This document shows, one piece after another, positions 7,072 through 15,259 of a DNA stretch of 15,358 nucleotides (positions are counted from its first letter, which is position 1; the number at the start of each line of letters is the position of its first letter). The stretch is from Sulfurimonas sp. Lineage in GTDB: Bacteria; Campylobacterota; Campylobacteria; Campylobacterales; Sulfurimonadaceae. A program made the position numbers and the translations under genes. The stretch spans positions 1 through 15,358 of the forward strand of contig JAKISR010000046.1 of the NCBI GenBank assembly GCA_021648465.1, read 5' to 3'. The notes beneath the pieces were generated by a model that was not told the DNA's origin, ran no database searches, and saw only the letters and a list, made by a program, of their open reading frames with translations.

Positions 7072-9369
7072 TTAACTATAATCTTTTAGCATTTTTTCCA
7101 TTTCTGTAGCTGGCATAGGTCTTGCATAAAAATATCCTTGAATATTTTCACATCCATTTTCTACTAAAAAATCTTTTTGCTCTTTTGTTTCAACACCTTC
7201 TGCTATTATACTTAATCGTAAACTTTTACTTAATGCTATAACAGCTCTAGTAATTCCAACATCTTCTTCATTATCAGGAATATCTTGCACAAAAGATTTA
7301 TCAATTTTTAGCTTACTAATAGGAAGTTGCTTCAAATATAACAGAGATGAATATCCTGTTCCAAAATCATCAATAGCTAATTTAATACCTAGCTCATTTA
7401 AGGCTTGTAATACTTTAATTGCATTTTCAGGTTTATTCATAATTTCACCTTCAGTAATTTCAAACTCAAGCCATTCAGGCTTATATTCAATCTCTTTTAT
7501 CATTTTCTCTATTATTGAAATAAAATCATATTCATGAATCTGCTTCATTGCAAGATTAAGTGCTAATACACCAGGGTTTAATCCTTGGCTATACCATAAT
7601 TTTACCTGTTTCATAGATTCTTTCATTACCCATCTATCTAATTCAATAATTAACCCTGTTTCATTAGCAATAGGAATAAATTTATCTGGATATATTAATT
7701 CACCATTTGAATGTTGCCACCTAACTAACGCTTCCATTCCAACAAGTTTATTAGTTTTTGCATTAATTTGAGGTTGAAAATATACAACAAATTCTTCATC
7801 TTTTAGTGCTTTTCTAATACTTGATTCCATTATAACTTTTTGATATGCTAATTCTGTCATATCACTAGAGTAGTATTGAAAATTATTTTTACCTTCATCT
7901 TTTGCTTTATACATTGCTGCATCCGCATATTTTAATAGGTTGTCTGCATTAGTATCATCTTTTGGATATAAACTAATCCCTATACTACTAGAAATATAAA
8001 GTGTGTGCCCCTTGATTATGATTGGTTTTGATAAAATATCAAGTAATTTTTTTGCCAATAATGAAGCATCAGTTTTTTCTCTTAAATCTTCTGCAAGAAC
8101 AGTGAATTCATCACCACCTAAACGGGAAATAGTATCATTTCTACGAATAATTTTTTTAAATCTTTTAGAGATTATTTTTAAGACTTCATCTCCTATTGTA
8201 TGTCCTAAAGAATCATTAATATGTTTAAATCTATCTAAATCAATAAAAAATAGTGCAAAATTAGTATTTTTTCGTTTTGATTTTACTATTGCTCTGTTAA
8301 GTCTATCATTAAATAAAACTCTATTTGGCAACCCTGTGAGAGCATCATGATGTGCTTGATAATTAAAACTATTTTTTTGTTTACGCAGTTCAAATGTGTA
8401 TCTTCTAATTAATTTACTCATTAATAACACTATAATTATCGCAAGTAGTAATGTTATAGAGATTGAAATCCATCTTACAAATACAATAGTTTTCATATAA
8501 TAATCCATATCATCTACAAAAATGAAATATCCAATTAAGTTTTCATTATAATCTTTTAAATTATATGCACGAAAAACAAGATATTTTTTAGAATTTTTTG
8601 TAGCAATATAACTTTTTTGAGTAATTATCTTATCATTAATTATCTCTTTGATTGATATATGATTTTTTGTATTTGACTGAAAATTTATAAATGAATATTC
8701 ATTTGTAAATGAACTAGAATATTTATTTGTAATTTTATTATATCCATAAATTGGTTTTATGGCCTCTTTAGTTGCTATAAATACTGGAGTAAAAAAATTC
8801 ATACTTGTAATTTTTGACATTAAATATTTAATATCTACTCCAAATTCAAAAGTGCCAATATGTTCACCATCTTTAAATACAGGGAAAATAGTTTTATAAC
8901 TAAAGCCATACTTTTCTGCTTTAAGAGCAGTTTGAAATTTTTTAGATTGATTTACTTTTAAAATTAATGGGTGAGAAGTACAAAGGTTATCTCCATGTTC
9001 ATCTAACTTATGCAAACGCAAAAAACTATGTGTATCTTTTGTATAAAAGTGCATAGTATTCAAGTATGGATTTTGTGTTCTTAACTTTTCATATATGGGA
9101 AAAGTTAATTTTTGAAGTTTTTTTCTATCTCTATTTGCAAATGCATTAATTATTTCTGGATTTGAAAGTATATCTATAGAGTACTTTATATATTCCATTT
9201 TAATTTTATTAAAAGTATTATCTACAAGATATTTAGTATCCCGCTCTTTTTTTTCTATAATCATATCAAGTACTGCAATATATTGATAGTGTCCTAAATA
9301 CATTAGTATAAATGAGCTTGTAAATTGAATAACTAATATAGCTAAAATTATTTTTATACTAAATTTCAT
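7072..9369 (-). CDS. Membrane sensor with GGDEF and EAL domains (cyclic-di-GMP turnover)
   Basis: A 765-residue inner-membrane protein. TM1 is at about 5-26. A periplasmic sensor region of about 265 residues resembles a double-Cache domain (NPYLNTMHFYTKD, HPLILKVNQSKKFQ, FEFGVDIKYL). TM2 is at about 297-319, followed by a GGDEF domain (about 340-500) and an EAL domain (about 510-762). The diguanylate cyclase site RLGGDEF (416-422) is intact, and so is the product-inhibition site R409-x-x-D412, five residues before GGDEF. The phosphodiesterase site is also intact: EAL at 546-548, EITE (637-640), DDFGTG (667-672), K688, EGVET (724-728) and QGYFYARP. Both activities are therefore possible, and which one dominates cannot be read from sequence. 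It is divergent from the DUF255 gene, and the ligand of the sensor domain is unknown. Confidence 0.93.
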   Translation of the reverse strand: MKFSIKIILAILVIQFTSSFILMYLGHYQYIAVLDMIIEKKERDTKYLVDNTFNKIKMEYIKYSIDILSNPEIINAFANRDRKKLQKLTFPIYEKLRTQNPYLNTMHFYTKDTHSFLRLHKLDEHGDNLCTSHPLILKVNQSKKFQTALKAEKYGFSYKTIFPVFKDGEHIGTFEFGVDIKYLMSKITSMNFFTPVFIATKEAIKPIYGYNKITNKYSSSFTNEYSFINFQSNTKNHISIKEIINDKIITQKSYIATKNSKKYLVFRAYNLKDYNENLIGYFIFVDDMDYYMKTIVFVRWISISITLLLAIIIVLLMSKLIRRYTFELRKQKNSFNYQAHHDALTGLPNRVLFNDRLNRAIVKSKRKNTNFALFFIDLDRFKHINDSLGHTIGDEVLKIISKRFKKIIRRNDTISRLGGDEFTVLAEDLREKTDASLLAKKLLDILSKPIIIKGHTLYISSSIGISLYPKDDTNADNLLKYADAAMYKAKDEGKNNFQYYSSDMTELAYQKVIMESSIRKALKDEEFVVYFQPQINAKTNKLVGMEALVRWQHSNGELIYPDKFIPIANETGLIIELDRWVMKESMKQVKLWYSQGLNPGVLALNLAMKQIHEYDFISIIEKMIKEIEYKPEWLEFEITEGEIMNKPENAIKVLQALNELGIKLAIDDFGTGYSSLLYLKQLPISKLKIDKSFVQDIPDNEEDVGITRAVIALSKSLRLSIIAEGVETKEQKDFLVENGCENIQGYFYARPMPATEMEKMLKDYS

Positions 9370-9452
9370 TTATTAAGATCACTTGGATTTATTTATTTTA
9401 GCATTGTATTATTTTATGGTAACAATTAGCTTAAATGTCTGTTAATAAAGCA

Positions 9453-9478
9453 TATTATTGTTAAATATTATTGTTAAA
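9453..9478. repeat. Two perfect 13-base tandem repeats in the divergent intergenic region
   Basis: TATTATTGTTAAA occurs twice back to back (9453-9465 and 9466-9478) in the 187-base gap between the divergent GGDEF-EAL and DUF255 genes. It could be a pair of regulator sites or chance in AT-rich DNA. Nothing else but promoter-like AT tracts is visible in this gap. Confidence 0.6.
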
Positions 9479-9515
9479 TTTTAATAAATAAATAATTTAA
9501 GCTTTTAATTAGCAA

Positions 9516-9528
9516 TATAATATATAAT
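9516..9528 (+). promoter_or_regulatory. Probable promoter (-10 boxes) for the DUF255 gene
   Basis: Two exact TATAAT hexamers at 9516-9521 and 9523-9528 lie 29-36 bases before the ATG at 9557, after an AT-rich upstream stretch. The ribosome site is a weak purine run (AAAGAAAAT). Confidence 0.5.
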
Positions 9529-9556
9529 CAACAAAAAAGAAAATAAAGAAAATATC

Positions 9557-11494
9557 ATGTCAAATAGATTAAAAAAAGAGGATAGCCCTTATCTACAACA
9601 ACATAAAGAAAATCCTGTTGATTGGTATCCTTGGAGTGATGAAGCATTTACTAAAGCAAAACATGAAAACAAGGCTATATTTATCTCAATTGGCTATAGC
9701 TCTTGCCATTGGTGTCATGTTATGGAAGAGAAAGTTTTTAAAAATCAAGAGTGTGCAGATATCTTAAATAAACACTTTGTCTCTATAAAAGTTGATAGAG
9801 AAGAGCGACCAGACATAGATAAGCATTATCAAGAAGTTTATATGTTACTTAACCGCAGAGCTGGTGGCTGGCCAACATCAATCTTTTGTACACCCAAGAA
9901 CAAACCTTTTTTTGCTGGAACATATATTTCAGCAGAGTCACGACAAGATAGTATTGAAGGTATGGGATTTATAGAGCTTACAAAACTAATAGGCTCAAAA
10001 ATATCTCAAAATGATGAACAAATATATAAAAATGCTGATGAAATTGAAGATTTTTTAAAACAATATGAACATCCAAAAGAAGCAACCATACTTAAAGAAG
10101 ACTTTGCTAAAAATTTTATGCTTCAAGTTAAAAATAATTACGAAACAAAAGACGGTGGATTTTCAGTTGCACCAAAATTTCCACATACAAGTACTCTAGG
10201 TACGCTTTTAATTATTGATAAACTTTATGATGATAAAACAGCTAAATCTATGTTAATACACACTTTAGATAGTATGAAAAAAGGTGGCATGTATGATCTT
10301 GTAGATGGTGGATTTTGTCGTTACTCAGTAGATAATGAATGGAAAGTTCCTCACTTTGAAAAAATGCTTTATGATAATGCCCTACTTTGTGAAATTTATA
10401 CAAACAGCTACTTAGCATATCAAGATGAAACTCATTTACAAACAGCAAAAGAGATAGCTGATTTTTGGCATAATTATATGAGTGAAGATTATCTTTTTTA
10501 TAGTGCAAGTGATGCAGATAGCCAAGGAGCTGAGGGAACTTACTTTATTTATGAGTATAAGGAGGTTTATAATATACTCGAAAAAAATAATTATAAAAAT
10601 ATAGAGTTAATTTTAGATTATCTAAGTGTAACTACTAATGGAAATTTTAATGGTAAAAATATTATAAGATTTAAAAATACAAAAATACCACAAGAGTTTA
10701 ATAGTATAAAAATTCTACTCTCGCAACTAAGATCAAAAAGAGAGTACCCTTTTATTGATACAAAAATACAAACTTCTTGGTCAAGTATGATGATTAAAGC
10801 TCTATTTACACTTGGTAATATTGATGATTCATATAAACAAAGAGCTATTGAAAATCTTGATTCACTTCTTAAAACTATGTTTATAGATGAAAAACTTTAT
10901 CATACAACACTTATTCATAAAACACCAAAAGTGGAAGCTTTTTTAGAAGATTATGCTCATTTAGCACAAGCACTAATCACAGCATTTAACTCTACACAAG
11001 ATGAAATATACCTAGTTCGTGCTCAATACTTTGTAAATACTGCACTAGAAAAATTTTACACAAAAGGAGTATGGAATTTTAGTATTGGAGAGTTTAAAAC
11101 AAAGGCTGATATAACTGACAATATATATACCAGCTCTGTAGGAGTGATGGTTGATGTTTTATTGTCTTTAGCAATATTAATAGAAGATGAAAAATATAAT
11201 CATTTTGCATTCAAAACATTAGAATACAACTCCTTTGAATTAGGTAGACGCCCTGTAATATATCCATATATGTTGCGTCAAACACTAAGATATTTAAAAG
11301 GCGATAGAATTATAAAATCAAATATTTCAAATTTACAATCACAATCCCTTAAACTTAGTCTACTAAAATATCCATTTATACAAAAAAAAGCTAGCGAAGA
11401 CAAAAATTACCTTATTTGTGGTGATAAAAGCTGTTTTAATAATACAGATAATATAAATAAAATAAATGATATAATTACCAATACTTTAAACTAG
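9557..11494 (+). CDS. DUF255 / YyaL-SSP411 family thioredoxin-like protein
   Basis: A 645-residue cytoplasmic protein of the YyaL/spermatogenesis-associated protein 20 family: a thioredoxin-fold N-terminal domain followed by an (alpha/alpha)6-barrel resembling N-acylglucosamine 2-epimerases. Signatures are RLKKEDSPYLQQH-NPVDWYPW, the CHWCHVM redox motif (C50, C53), KVDREERPDID (78-88), RAGGWPTSIF, the VPHFEKMLYDNALL segment, and a C-terminal CGDKSC pair (C621, C626). The usual SWNGLM of the barrel reads SWSSMM here. Members are widespread and their biochemical function is not settled, so none is assigned. At 645 residues it is slightly short for the family (about 670-700) but has both ends. 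A good ribosome site for the next small gene follows 5 bases after its stop. Confidence 0.92.
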   Translation: MSNRLKKEDSPYLQQHKENPVDWYPWSDEAFTKAKHENKAIFISIGYSSCHWCHVMEEKVFKNQECADILNKHFVSIKVDREERPDIDKHYQEVYMLLNRRAGGWPTSIFCTPKNKPFFAGTYISAESRQDSIEGMGFIELTKLIGSKISQNDEQIYKNADEIEDFLKQYEHPKEATILKEDFAKNFMLQVKNNYETKDGGFSVAPKFPHTSTLGTLLIIDKLYDDKTAKSMLIHTLDSMKKGGMYDLVDGGFCRYSVDNEWKVPHFEKMLYDNALLCEIYTNSYLAYQDETHLQTAKEIADFWHNYMSEDYLFYSASDADSQGAEGTYFIYEYKEVYNILEKNNYKNIELILDYLSVTTNGNFNGKNIIRFKNTKIPQEFNSIKILLSQLRSKREYPFIDTKIQTSWSSMMIKALFTLGNIDDSYKQRAIENLDSLLKTMFIDEKLYHTTLIHKTPKVEAFLEDYAHLAQALITAFNSTQDEIYLVRAQYFVNTALEKFYTKGVWNFSIGEFKTKADITDNIYTSSVGVMVDVLLSLAILIEDEKYNHFAFKTLEYNSFELGRRPVIYPYMLRQTLRYLKGDRIIKSNISNLQSQSLKLSLLKYPFIQKKASEDKNYLICGDKSCFNNTDNINKINDIITNTLN

Positions 11495-11508
11495 AAAAAG
11501 GATTTAAT

Positions 11509-11613
11509 ATGAAAAAGATAGTATTAACCATTATATTTGCACTTAGTATCGCAACTTTTTTTAGTGCATGTGAGCGTAATGATTATCAACATCCGATGCA
11601 TCGTTCTAAATAA
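11509..11613 (+). CDS. Small lipoprotein (34 residues)
   Basis: A 35-codon reading frame (stop included) starting at ATG 11509, preceded by AAAAAGGA seven bases upstream, one of the best ribosome sites in the window. The product begins MKK, has a hydrophobic stretch IVLTIIFALSIATFF, and then a lipobox-like FSAC with cysteine at residue 21. The mature part would be only C-ERNDYQHPMHRSK, a 14-residue lipid-anchored peptide. This is a classical type II signal, so export and acylation are likely; the FSAC box is slightly off consensus (L-A/S-G/A-C). It lies 14 bases after the DUF255 gene and 22 before pdxJ, within the same run. Function unknown; the ending YQHPMHRSK is not a motif I can assign. 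Confidence 0.75.
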   Translation: MKKIVLTIIFALSIATFFSACERNDYQHPMHRSK

Positions 11614-11635
11614 AAATTTACAATAAAGTAAAATA

Positions 11636-12427
11636 TTGAATAAAATGACACTAGGCGTAAACATAGACCATGTAGCAGTGTTACGTGAAGCTAGAAGAAT
11701 AAATGATCCAGATATACTAAATGCTTTATATGTTGCATGCTCTAGTGGTGCTGATCAGATAACAATACACTTAAGAGAAGATAGACGCCATATACAAGAT
11801 ATAGATGTATCAAATATAATGTTACATTCTACTTTACCTGTAAATCTTGAATGTTCAATCGATAGAGATATTCTTAATATTGTTAGTAAATTAAAACCTC
11901 ATCGTGCTACATTAGTCCCCGAAAAAAGAGAAGAAGTGACAACAGAAGGTGGACTTGATGTTTTTACATATGAAGATGAGATATTATATGCAATAGAACA
12001 ACTCCATGACTCAATTATTCCAGTTTCATTATTTGTTGACCCAACCATAGAAGCAATGGAGAAATCAAAAGAGTTAGGTGCAGAGATAGTTGAGCTTCAT
12101 ACTGGTTCATTTGCAAATATGTTTGCAATGTTAAACTCCTCACTTCCTCACTCTAATCATTCAATAAAAGAATTAAAACTACCTAGATATGAATTATCAA
12201 ATAAACTTGAAAAATCAATAGAAGATATTACGACAGCGGCAAAACATGCAAAAAGTCTTGGACTTGAAGTTGCAGCTGGACATGGATTAAATTATCATAA
12301 TGTCTTTTATATGATGGATATAGATGAAATAACAGAATTAAATATTGGTCAAAGTATAATTGCAAGAAGTATTTTCAGTGGTTTAGCTGATGCTATTAAA
12401 GAGATGAAAAAACTAACAACAAGATAA
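11636..12427 (+). CDS. pdxJ: Pyridoxine 5'-phosphate synthase PdxJ
   Basis: PdxJ condenses 1-deoxyxylulose 5-phosphate with the aminoacetone phosphate derivative produced by PdxA, closing the pyridoxine ring in the DXP-dependent vitamin B6 pathway. The 263-residue TIM barrel has LGVNIDHVA (6-14), HLREDRRH (45-52) with catalytic H45, NLE with E72, VPEKREEVTTEGGLD (94-108), ELHTG (153-157) and AGHGLNYHNV with H216. About 23 extra residues near 162-190 relative to E. coli look typical of this phylum's form. The TTG at 11636 gives the same N-terminal length as E. coli PdxJ. The ATG at 11645 is an alternative, and neither has a strong ribosome site. It overlaps pdxA by one base. Confidence 0.95.
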   Translation: MNKMTLGVNIDHVAVLREARRINDPDILNALYVACSSGADQITIHLREDRRHIQDIDVSNIMLHSTLPVNLECSIDRDILNIVSKLKPHRATLVPEKREEVTTEGGLDVFTYEDEILYAIEQLHDSIIPVSLFVDPTIEAMEKSKELGAEIVELHTGSFANMFAMLNSSLPHSNHSIKELKLPRYELSNKLEKSIEDITTAAKHAKSLGLEVAAGHGLNYHNVFYMMDIDEITELNIGQSIIARSIFSGLADAIKEMKKLTTR

Positions 12428-13332
12428 TGAAAAAAATAGCTATATCTATTGGTGATTTAAATGGTGTTGGAATTGAAATAGCACTAAAAGCTCATACTGA
12501 AGTCTCTAAACTTTGTGAACCTATCTACTGTATAAGTAAGCATATGTTAAACCAAGCCGCTAATATTTTAGATATAGAGATTCCACAAGATTTTAAGACC
12601 TCTCATGTTAATGGTGAATTTAAAATAGAAATATCTAAAGTCAACTCCTCTTCTGGTAAATATTCATATGATTCTTTTGTTCACGCTATTAAACTTTGTG
12701 AAGATAAAAAGACTAATGCAGTTGTGACTATGCCTATCCACAAGGAGGCTTGGATGATGGCAGATATAAAATATAAAGGTCATACAGATTTACTTCGTGA
12801 TTATTTTAAAGAAGATGCAATTATGATGCTTGGTTGTCAAAAAATGTTTGTAGCACTTTATACAGAACATATTCCCTTAAAAGATGTTGCAAGTTATATT
12901 AAAAAAGAAAAATTACAAAAATTTCTGCTTGATTTAAATAGAAGCTTACCAAATAAAAAAATGGCAGTTCTCGGACTTAATCCTCATGCAGGGGATAATG
13001 GAGTTTTGGGAGATGAGGAAATAGCAATAAACAAAGCTATAAAAAATGTAAATAATATTATAGGCAAAGAATTATTTTTTGGAGCAGTTGTTCCAGATAT
13101 AGCTTTTACACCTCACTTTAGAAAGAAATTTAATTATTTTGTTGCAATGTATCACGATCAAGGTTTAGCACCTTTAAAAGCACTGTATTTTGATGAGAGT
13201 ATAAATATATCTTTAAATTTACCAATTATTAGAACTTCTGTAGACCACGGAACTGCTTTTGATATTGCATATAAAGGGAAGGTAAATACTCTTAGTTATA
13301 TAAATGCAATTAAGAGTGCTATATCTTTTTAG
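12427..13332 (+). CDS. pdxA: 4-hydroxythreonine-4-phosphate dehydrogenase PdxA
   Basis: An NAD-dependent, metal-dependent dehydrogenase that oxidises 4-phosphohydroxy-threonine; decarboxylation then gives the amine substrate of PdxJ. Family marks are SIGDLNGVGIEI (7-18), TMPIHKEA (101-108), metal ligand H119 in KGHTDLL, H187 in GLNPHAGDNG, H243 in MYHDQGLAPLK and the RTSVDHGTAFDIA stretch (269-281). At 301 residues it is shorter than the E. coli enzyme (329), mainly in the first half, but all ligands are present. The start overlaps the pdxJ stop (TAATG), so the two enzymes are likely translationally coupled and made together. Confidence 0.95.
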   Translation: MKKIAISIGDLNGVGIEIALKAHTEVSKLCEPIYCISKHMLNQAANILDIEIPQDFKTSHVNGEFKIEISKVNSSSGKYSYDSFVHAIKLCEDKKTNAVVTMPIHKEAWMMADIKYKGHTDLLRDYFKEDAIMMLGCQKMFVALYTEHIPLKDVASYIKKEKLQKFLLDLNRSLPNKKMAVLGLNPHAGDNGVLGDEEIAINKAIKNVNNIIGKELFFGAVVPDIAFTPHFRKKFNYFVAMYHDQGLAPLKALYFDESINISLNLPIIRTSVDHGTAFDIAYKGKVNTLSYINAIKSAISF

Positions 13333-13341
13333 AATTTTTTA

Positions 13342-13370
13342 TAACGCTAACTCCTATGGAGCTAGCGTTA
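13342..13370. terminator. Hairpin between convergent pdxA and chemoreceptor genes
   Basis: Arms 13342-13354 and 13358-13370 pair over 13 positions with one mismatch around a TAT loop (TAACGCTA-A-CTCC against GGAG-C-TAGCGTTA). The chemoreceptor stop codon forms the outermost bases of one arm. There is no T-run directly after the stem on either strand, so it is not a textbook intrinsic terminator. Its position between two gene ends still suggests a shared bidirectional terminator or an mRNA 3'-end stabiliser. Confidence 0.6.
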
Positions 13371-15128
13371 CTTAAGAAACTTCTTCGAATTTATTTCTTC
13401 TAGGATTACAACAGCACTGCTATCTAGCTCTTTAGCTAACTCACCAGTTTTAGTTGCTACATCTAAAGAATTTTGCGTACTAGCATTCATCGCTTCTATA
13501 AATTCATTAAAACTCTCCAGTTTTTCTGATTGAATCTCTAAACCTTCTATAATAGTAGAGATTGATTGAACTAGTGTATTAACACTGATATTAATCTCTG
13601 ATAGAGATTTTTGTGTTCTTTCAGCAAGTTTTCTAACTTCATCTGCAACAACAGCAAAACCTCGACCATGCTCACCAGCACGAGCTGCTTCAATTGCGGC
13701 ATTTAGTGCAAGTAAGTTAGTTTGTTCTGCTATATCACCAATAATAGTGATAACATTTTTAATATCTTGAGATTGAACTCCAACTTCACTAGCTTGCTCA
13801 ACCATACTACAAAGACTTGATGTAATATCTTCAGTTGCTTCTGAAGTTTTCTGAGTACTTACAGATTGCTCATTAGCAGCATTCATTAACTCTTTAACAA
13901 ATTCATTTAACGAATTAGACTTATCCTGAAGATTAACAGCATCATTAGAATTTTTAACTAACATTTTAGAGATATCTTCGCCAAGTTGATAAACCATATT
14001 ATCTAACTTAGAATCAGTATCAGAATTAGCTTTAGTAAAGTCCATATTTGTAAATGATGTTAAACTTGCTTCAATAGAGTTCATATCTTTACCGACAGAA
14101 GCTCTTAAACTATCAAGCATCCCATTAAATTCATGTTTTAACTCAATTAACATCGGGTTTGTTGTATTTACCTCTATTGTTTTACTTATATCACCTTTAC
14201 TGATACCTTCGGTAATTGAAGCTATACTTGCTAATAATCTAGAATCATCATCTAATTGTTTGTTAATCCTCTCAATATTTTCATTAACATGTTGTGCCAT
14301 AACTCCTATCTCATCTTTACCAATATTCTTAAGAAGTTTCGCTTCTTTAGTTTCATTTGATAAAAATTTAAAGAATCCTATAAGTCCCTTTGAAAAATTA
14401 TTTAAATCTCTGATAACATATTTATTTATAACTAAAAATAGCATAATAAAAGTTAGTACTTCAAATATAAATATCCAAGCAATTGTTACTTTAATAACAT
14501 TATTTGATGCAGTTATTAATTTGTCAATTGGCATAATGACTTCTAGCACACCACGAACATCTCCAAGCTTCCAGTCATTTTTAGGAGTATCAGCTCTTGT
14601 ATTATGACAATTAACACATCCTTGTGCTGTCATATAATCTGCAACTGCAACTCTAACAACTTCTTTTCCGTTCATAGTAACATGCCTGGAGAATGTTTTT
14701 TCATCTGTACCAGCATTAAAAAAAGCTAGAGCTTCCCTACCAAAATCATCTAGTTGTCTTGAAGTACGGTTAGGAAATGGATAATTACTATATATCTTTA
14801 ATTTAACTCCACTTGGTCCCTCAGATACCAATTTACTTAAATCATGAAACATTGTTGCCGGAAGAGGTATAGTAGTTGGGTTTCCTGCATGATCATGATT
14901 GATTTTCATCGCTTTTGCTTTTTTAATTGGGATAACTACATTTTTTGTATAGTAAGCACGAACGGTCTTAAATTGATCAACTGTAATTGCAGCAGATTCA
15001 ACGCTTTGATTCATCATATTTTCTTCGTTTATAGCATGAACCGTAAAAGCTATAAAAATAATACTAACTACAGAACCAACTATAACTGGAATAAAGACCT
15101 TCATCTTTATCGATAAATTACCATACAT
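13368..15128 (-). CDS. Methyl-accepting chemotaxis protein with a haem-binding (Tll0287-like/DUF3365) periplasmic domain
   Basis: A 586-residue transmembrane chemoreceptor. TM1 (about 11-30) and TM2 (about 213-236) flank a periplasmic domain of the Tll0287-like/DUF3365 type. That domain carries a c-type haem motif CVNCH (171-175) followed by the typical NDWKLGDVRGVLEV. The cytoplasmic part has a HAMP-like linker and a coiled-coil signalling domain. Its conserved hairpin tip (IAEQTNLLALNAAIEAARAGEHGRGFAVVADEVRKLAERT in one run, about 466-505) is the CheA/CheW-binding region. It should report redox state, oxygen, nitric oxide or a similar haem ligand to the flagellar motor; the ligand is inferred only from the haem motif. 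The start has AAAGGA eight bases upstream. No C-terminal CheR-tethering peptide is seen. Confidence 0.93.
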   Translation of the reverse strand: MYGNLSIKMKVFIPVIVGSVVSIIFIAFTVHAINEENMMNQSVESAAITVDQFKTVRAYYTKNVVIPIKKAKAMKINHDHAGNPTTIPLPATMFHDLSKLVSEGPSGVKLKIYSNYPFPNRTSRQLDDFGREALAFFNAGTDEKTFSRHVTMNGKEVVRVAVADYMTAQGCVNCHNTRADTPKNDWKLGDVRGVLEVIMPIDKLITASNNVIKVTIAWIFIFEVLTFIMLFLVINKYVIRDLNNFSKGLIGFFKFLSNETKEAKLLKNIGKDEIGVMAQHVNENIERINKQLDDDSRLLASIASITEGISKGDISKTIEVNTTNPMLIELKHEFNGMLDSLRASVGKDMNSIEASLTSFTNMDFTKANSDTDSKLDNMVYQLGEDISKMLVKNSNDAVNLQDKSNSLNEFVKELMNAANEQSVSTQKTSEATEDITSSLCSMVEQASEVGVQSQDIKNVITIIGDIAEQTNLLALNAAIEAARAGEHGRGFAVVADEVRKLAERTQKSLSEINISVNTLVQSISTIIEGLEIQSEKLESFNEFIEAMNASTQNSLDVATKTGELAKELDSSAVVILEEINSKKFLK

Positions 15129-15147
15129 TTATAATCCTTTATATTAA

Positions 15148-15166
15148 ATGTAAGGTATTCTTACAT
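15148..15166. promoter_or_regulatory. Palindrome overlapping the chemoreceptor promoter (possible operator)
   Basis: ATGTAAG at 15148-15154 and CTTACAT at 15160-15166 form a perfect 7+7 inverted repeat with a 5-base spacer. It sits 20-38 bases before the chemoreceptor start and covers the position of the -10 box relative to the TTGACA at 15181-15186. That is the usual place for a repressor site. No regulator gene is in the window. Confidence 0.5.
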
Positions 15167-15186
15167 AATGAGCAATCAATTGTCAA
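15158..15186 (-). promoter_or_regulatory. Probable sigma-70 promoter of the chemoreceptor gene
   Basis: On the minus strand a perfect -35 TTGACA (15186-15181) is followed after 17 bases by a poor -10 TAAGAA (15163-15158), with a TG just upstream of it. A clear -35 is unusual for this AT-rich genome, where most genes show only -10 boxes. The weak -10 is embedded in the palindrome. Confidence 0.45.
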
Positions 15187-15236
15187 GTAAAATTATATCT
15201 ATTTTAAAATTTTGTATTAATTATTATATTTCCAAA

Positions 15237-15259
15237 ATTTAAATCTGAAGTGCAACTTT
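15237..15259 (+). repeat. Left terminal inverted repeat (IRL) of the IS30-type element
   Basis: A 23-base perfect inverted match to 98-120 (core AAATCTGAAGTGCAAC). Matching fails at both outer positions (15236 and 15260), which sets the limits of the shared repeat. Confidence 0.85.

Noticed and set aside
8003..8350. An open frame on the plus strand inside the GGDEF-EAL gene
   Set aside because: It is antisense to a well-conserved domain, has no ribosome site and matches no known protein pattern. The same holds for the other frames antisense to conserved genes.
9453..9478. CRISPR-like or iteron array
   Set aside because: There are only two contiguous copies with no spacers, in an AT-rich promoter gap, and no cas or replication gene nearby.
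11494..11636. A riboswitch or leader RNA upstream of pdxJ
   Set aside because: The space is filled by the small lipoprotein gene, and I see no conserved leader structure.
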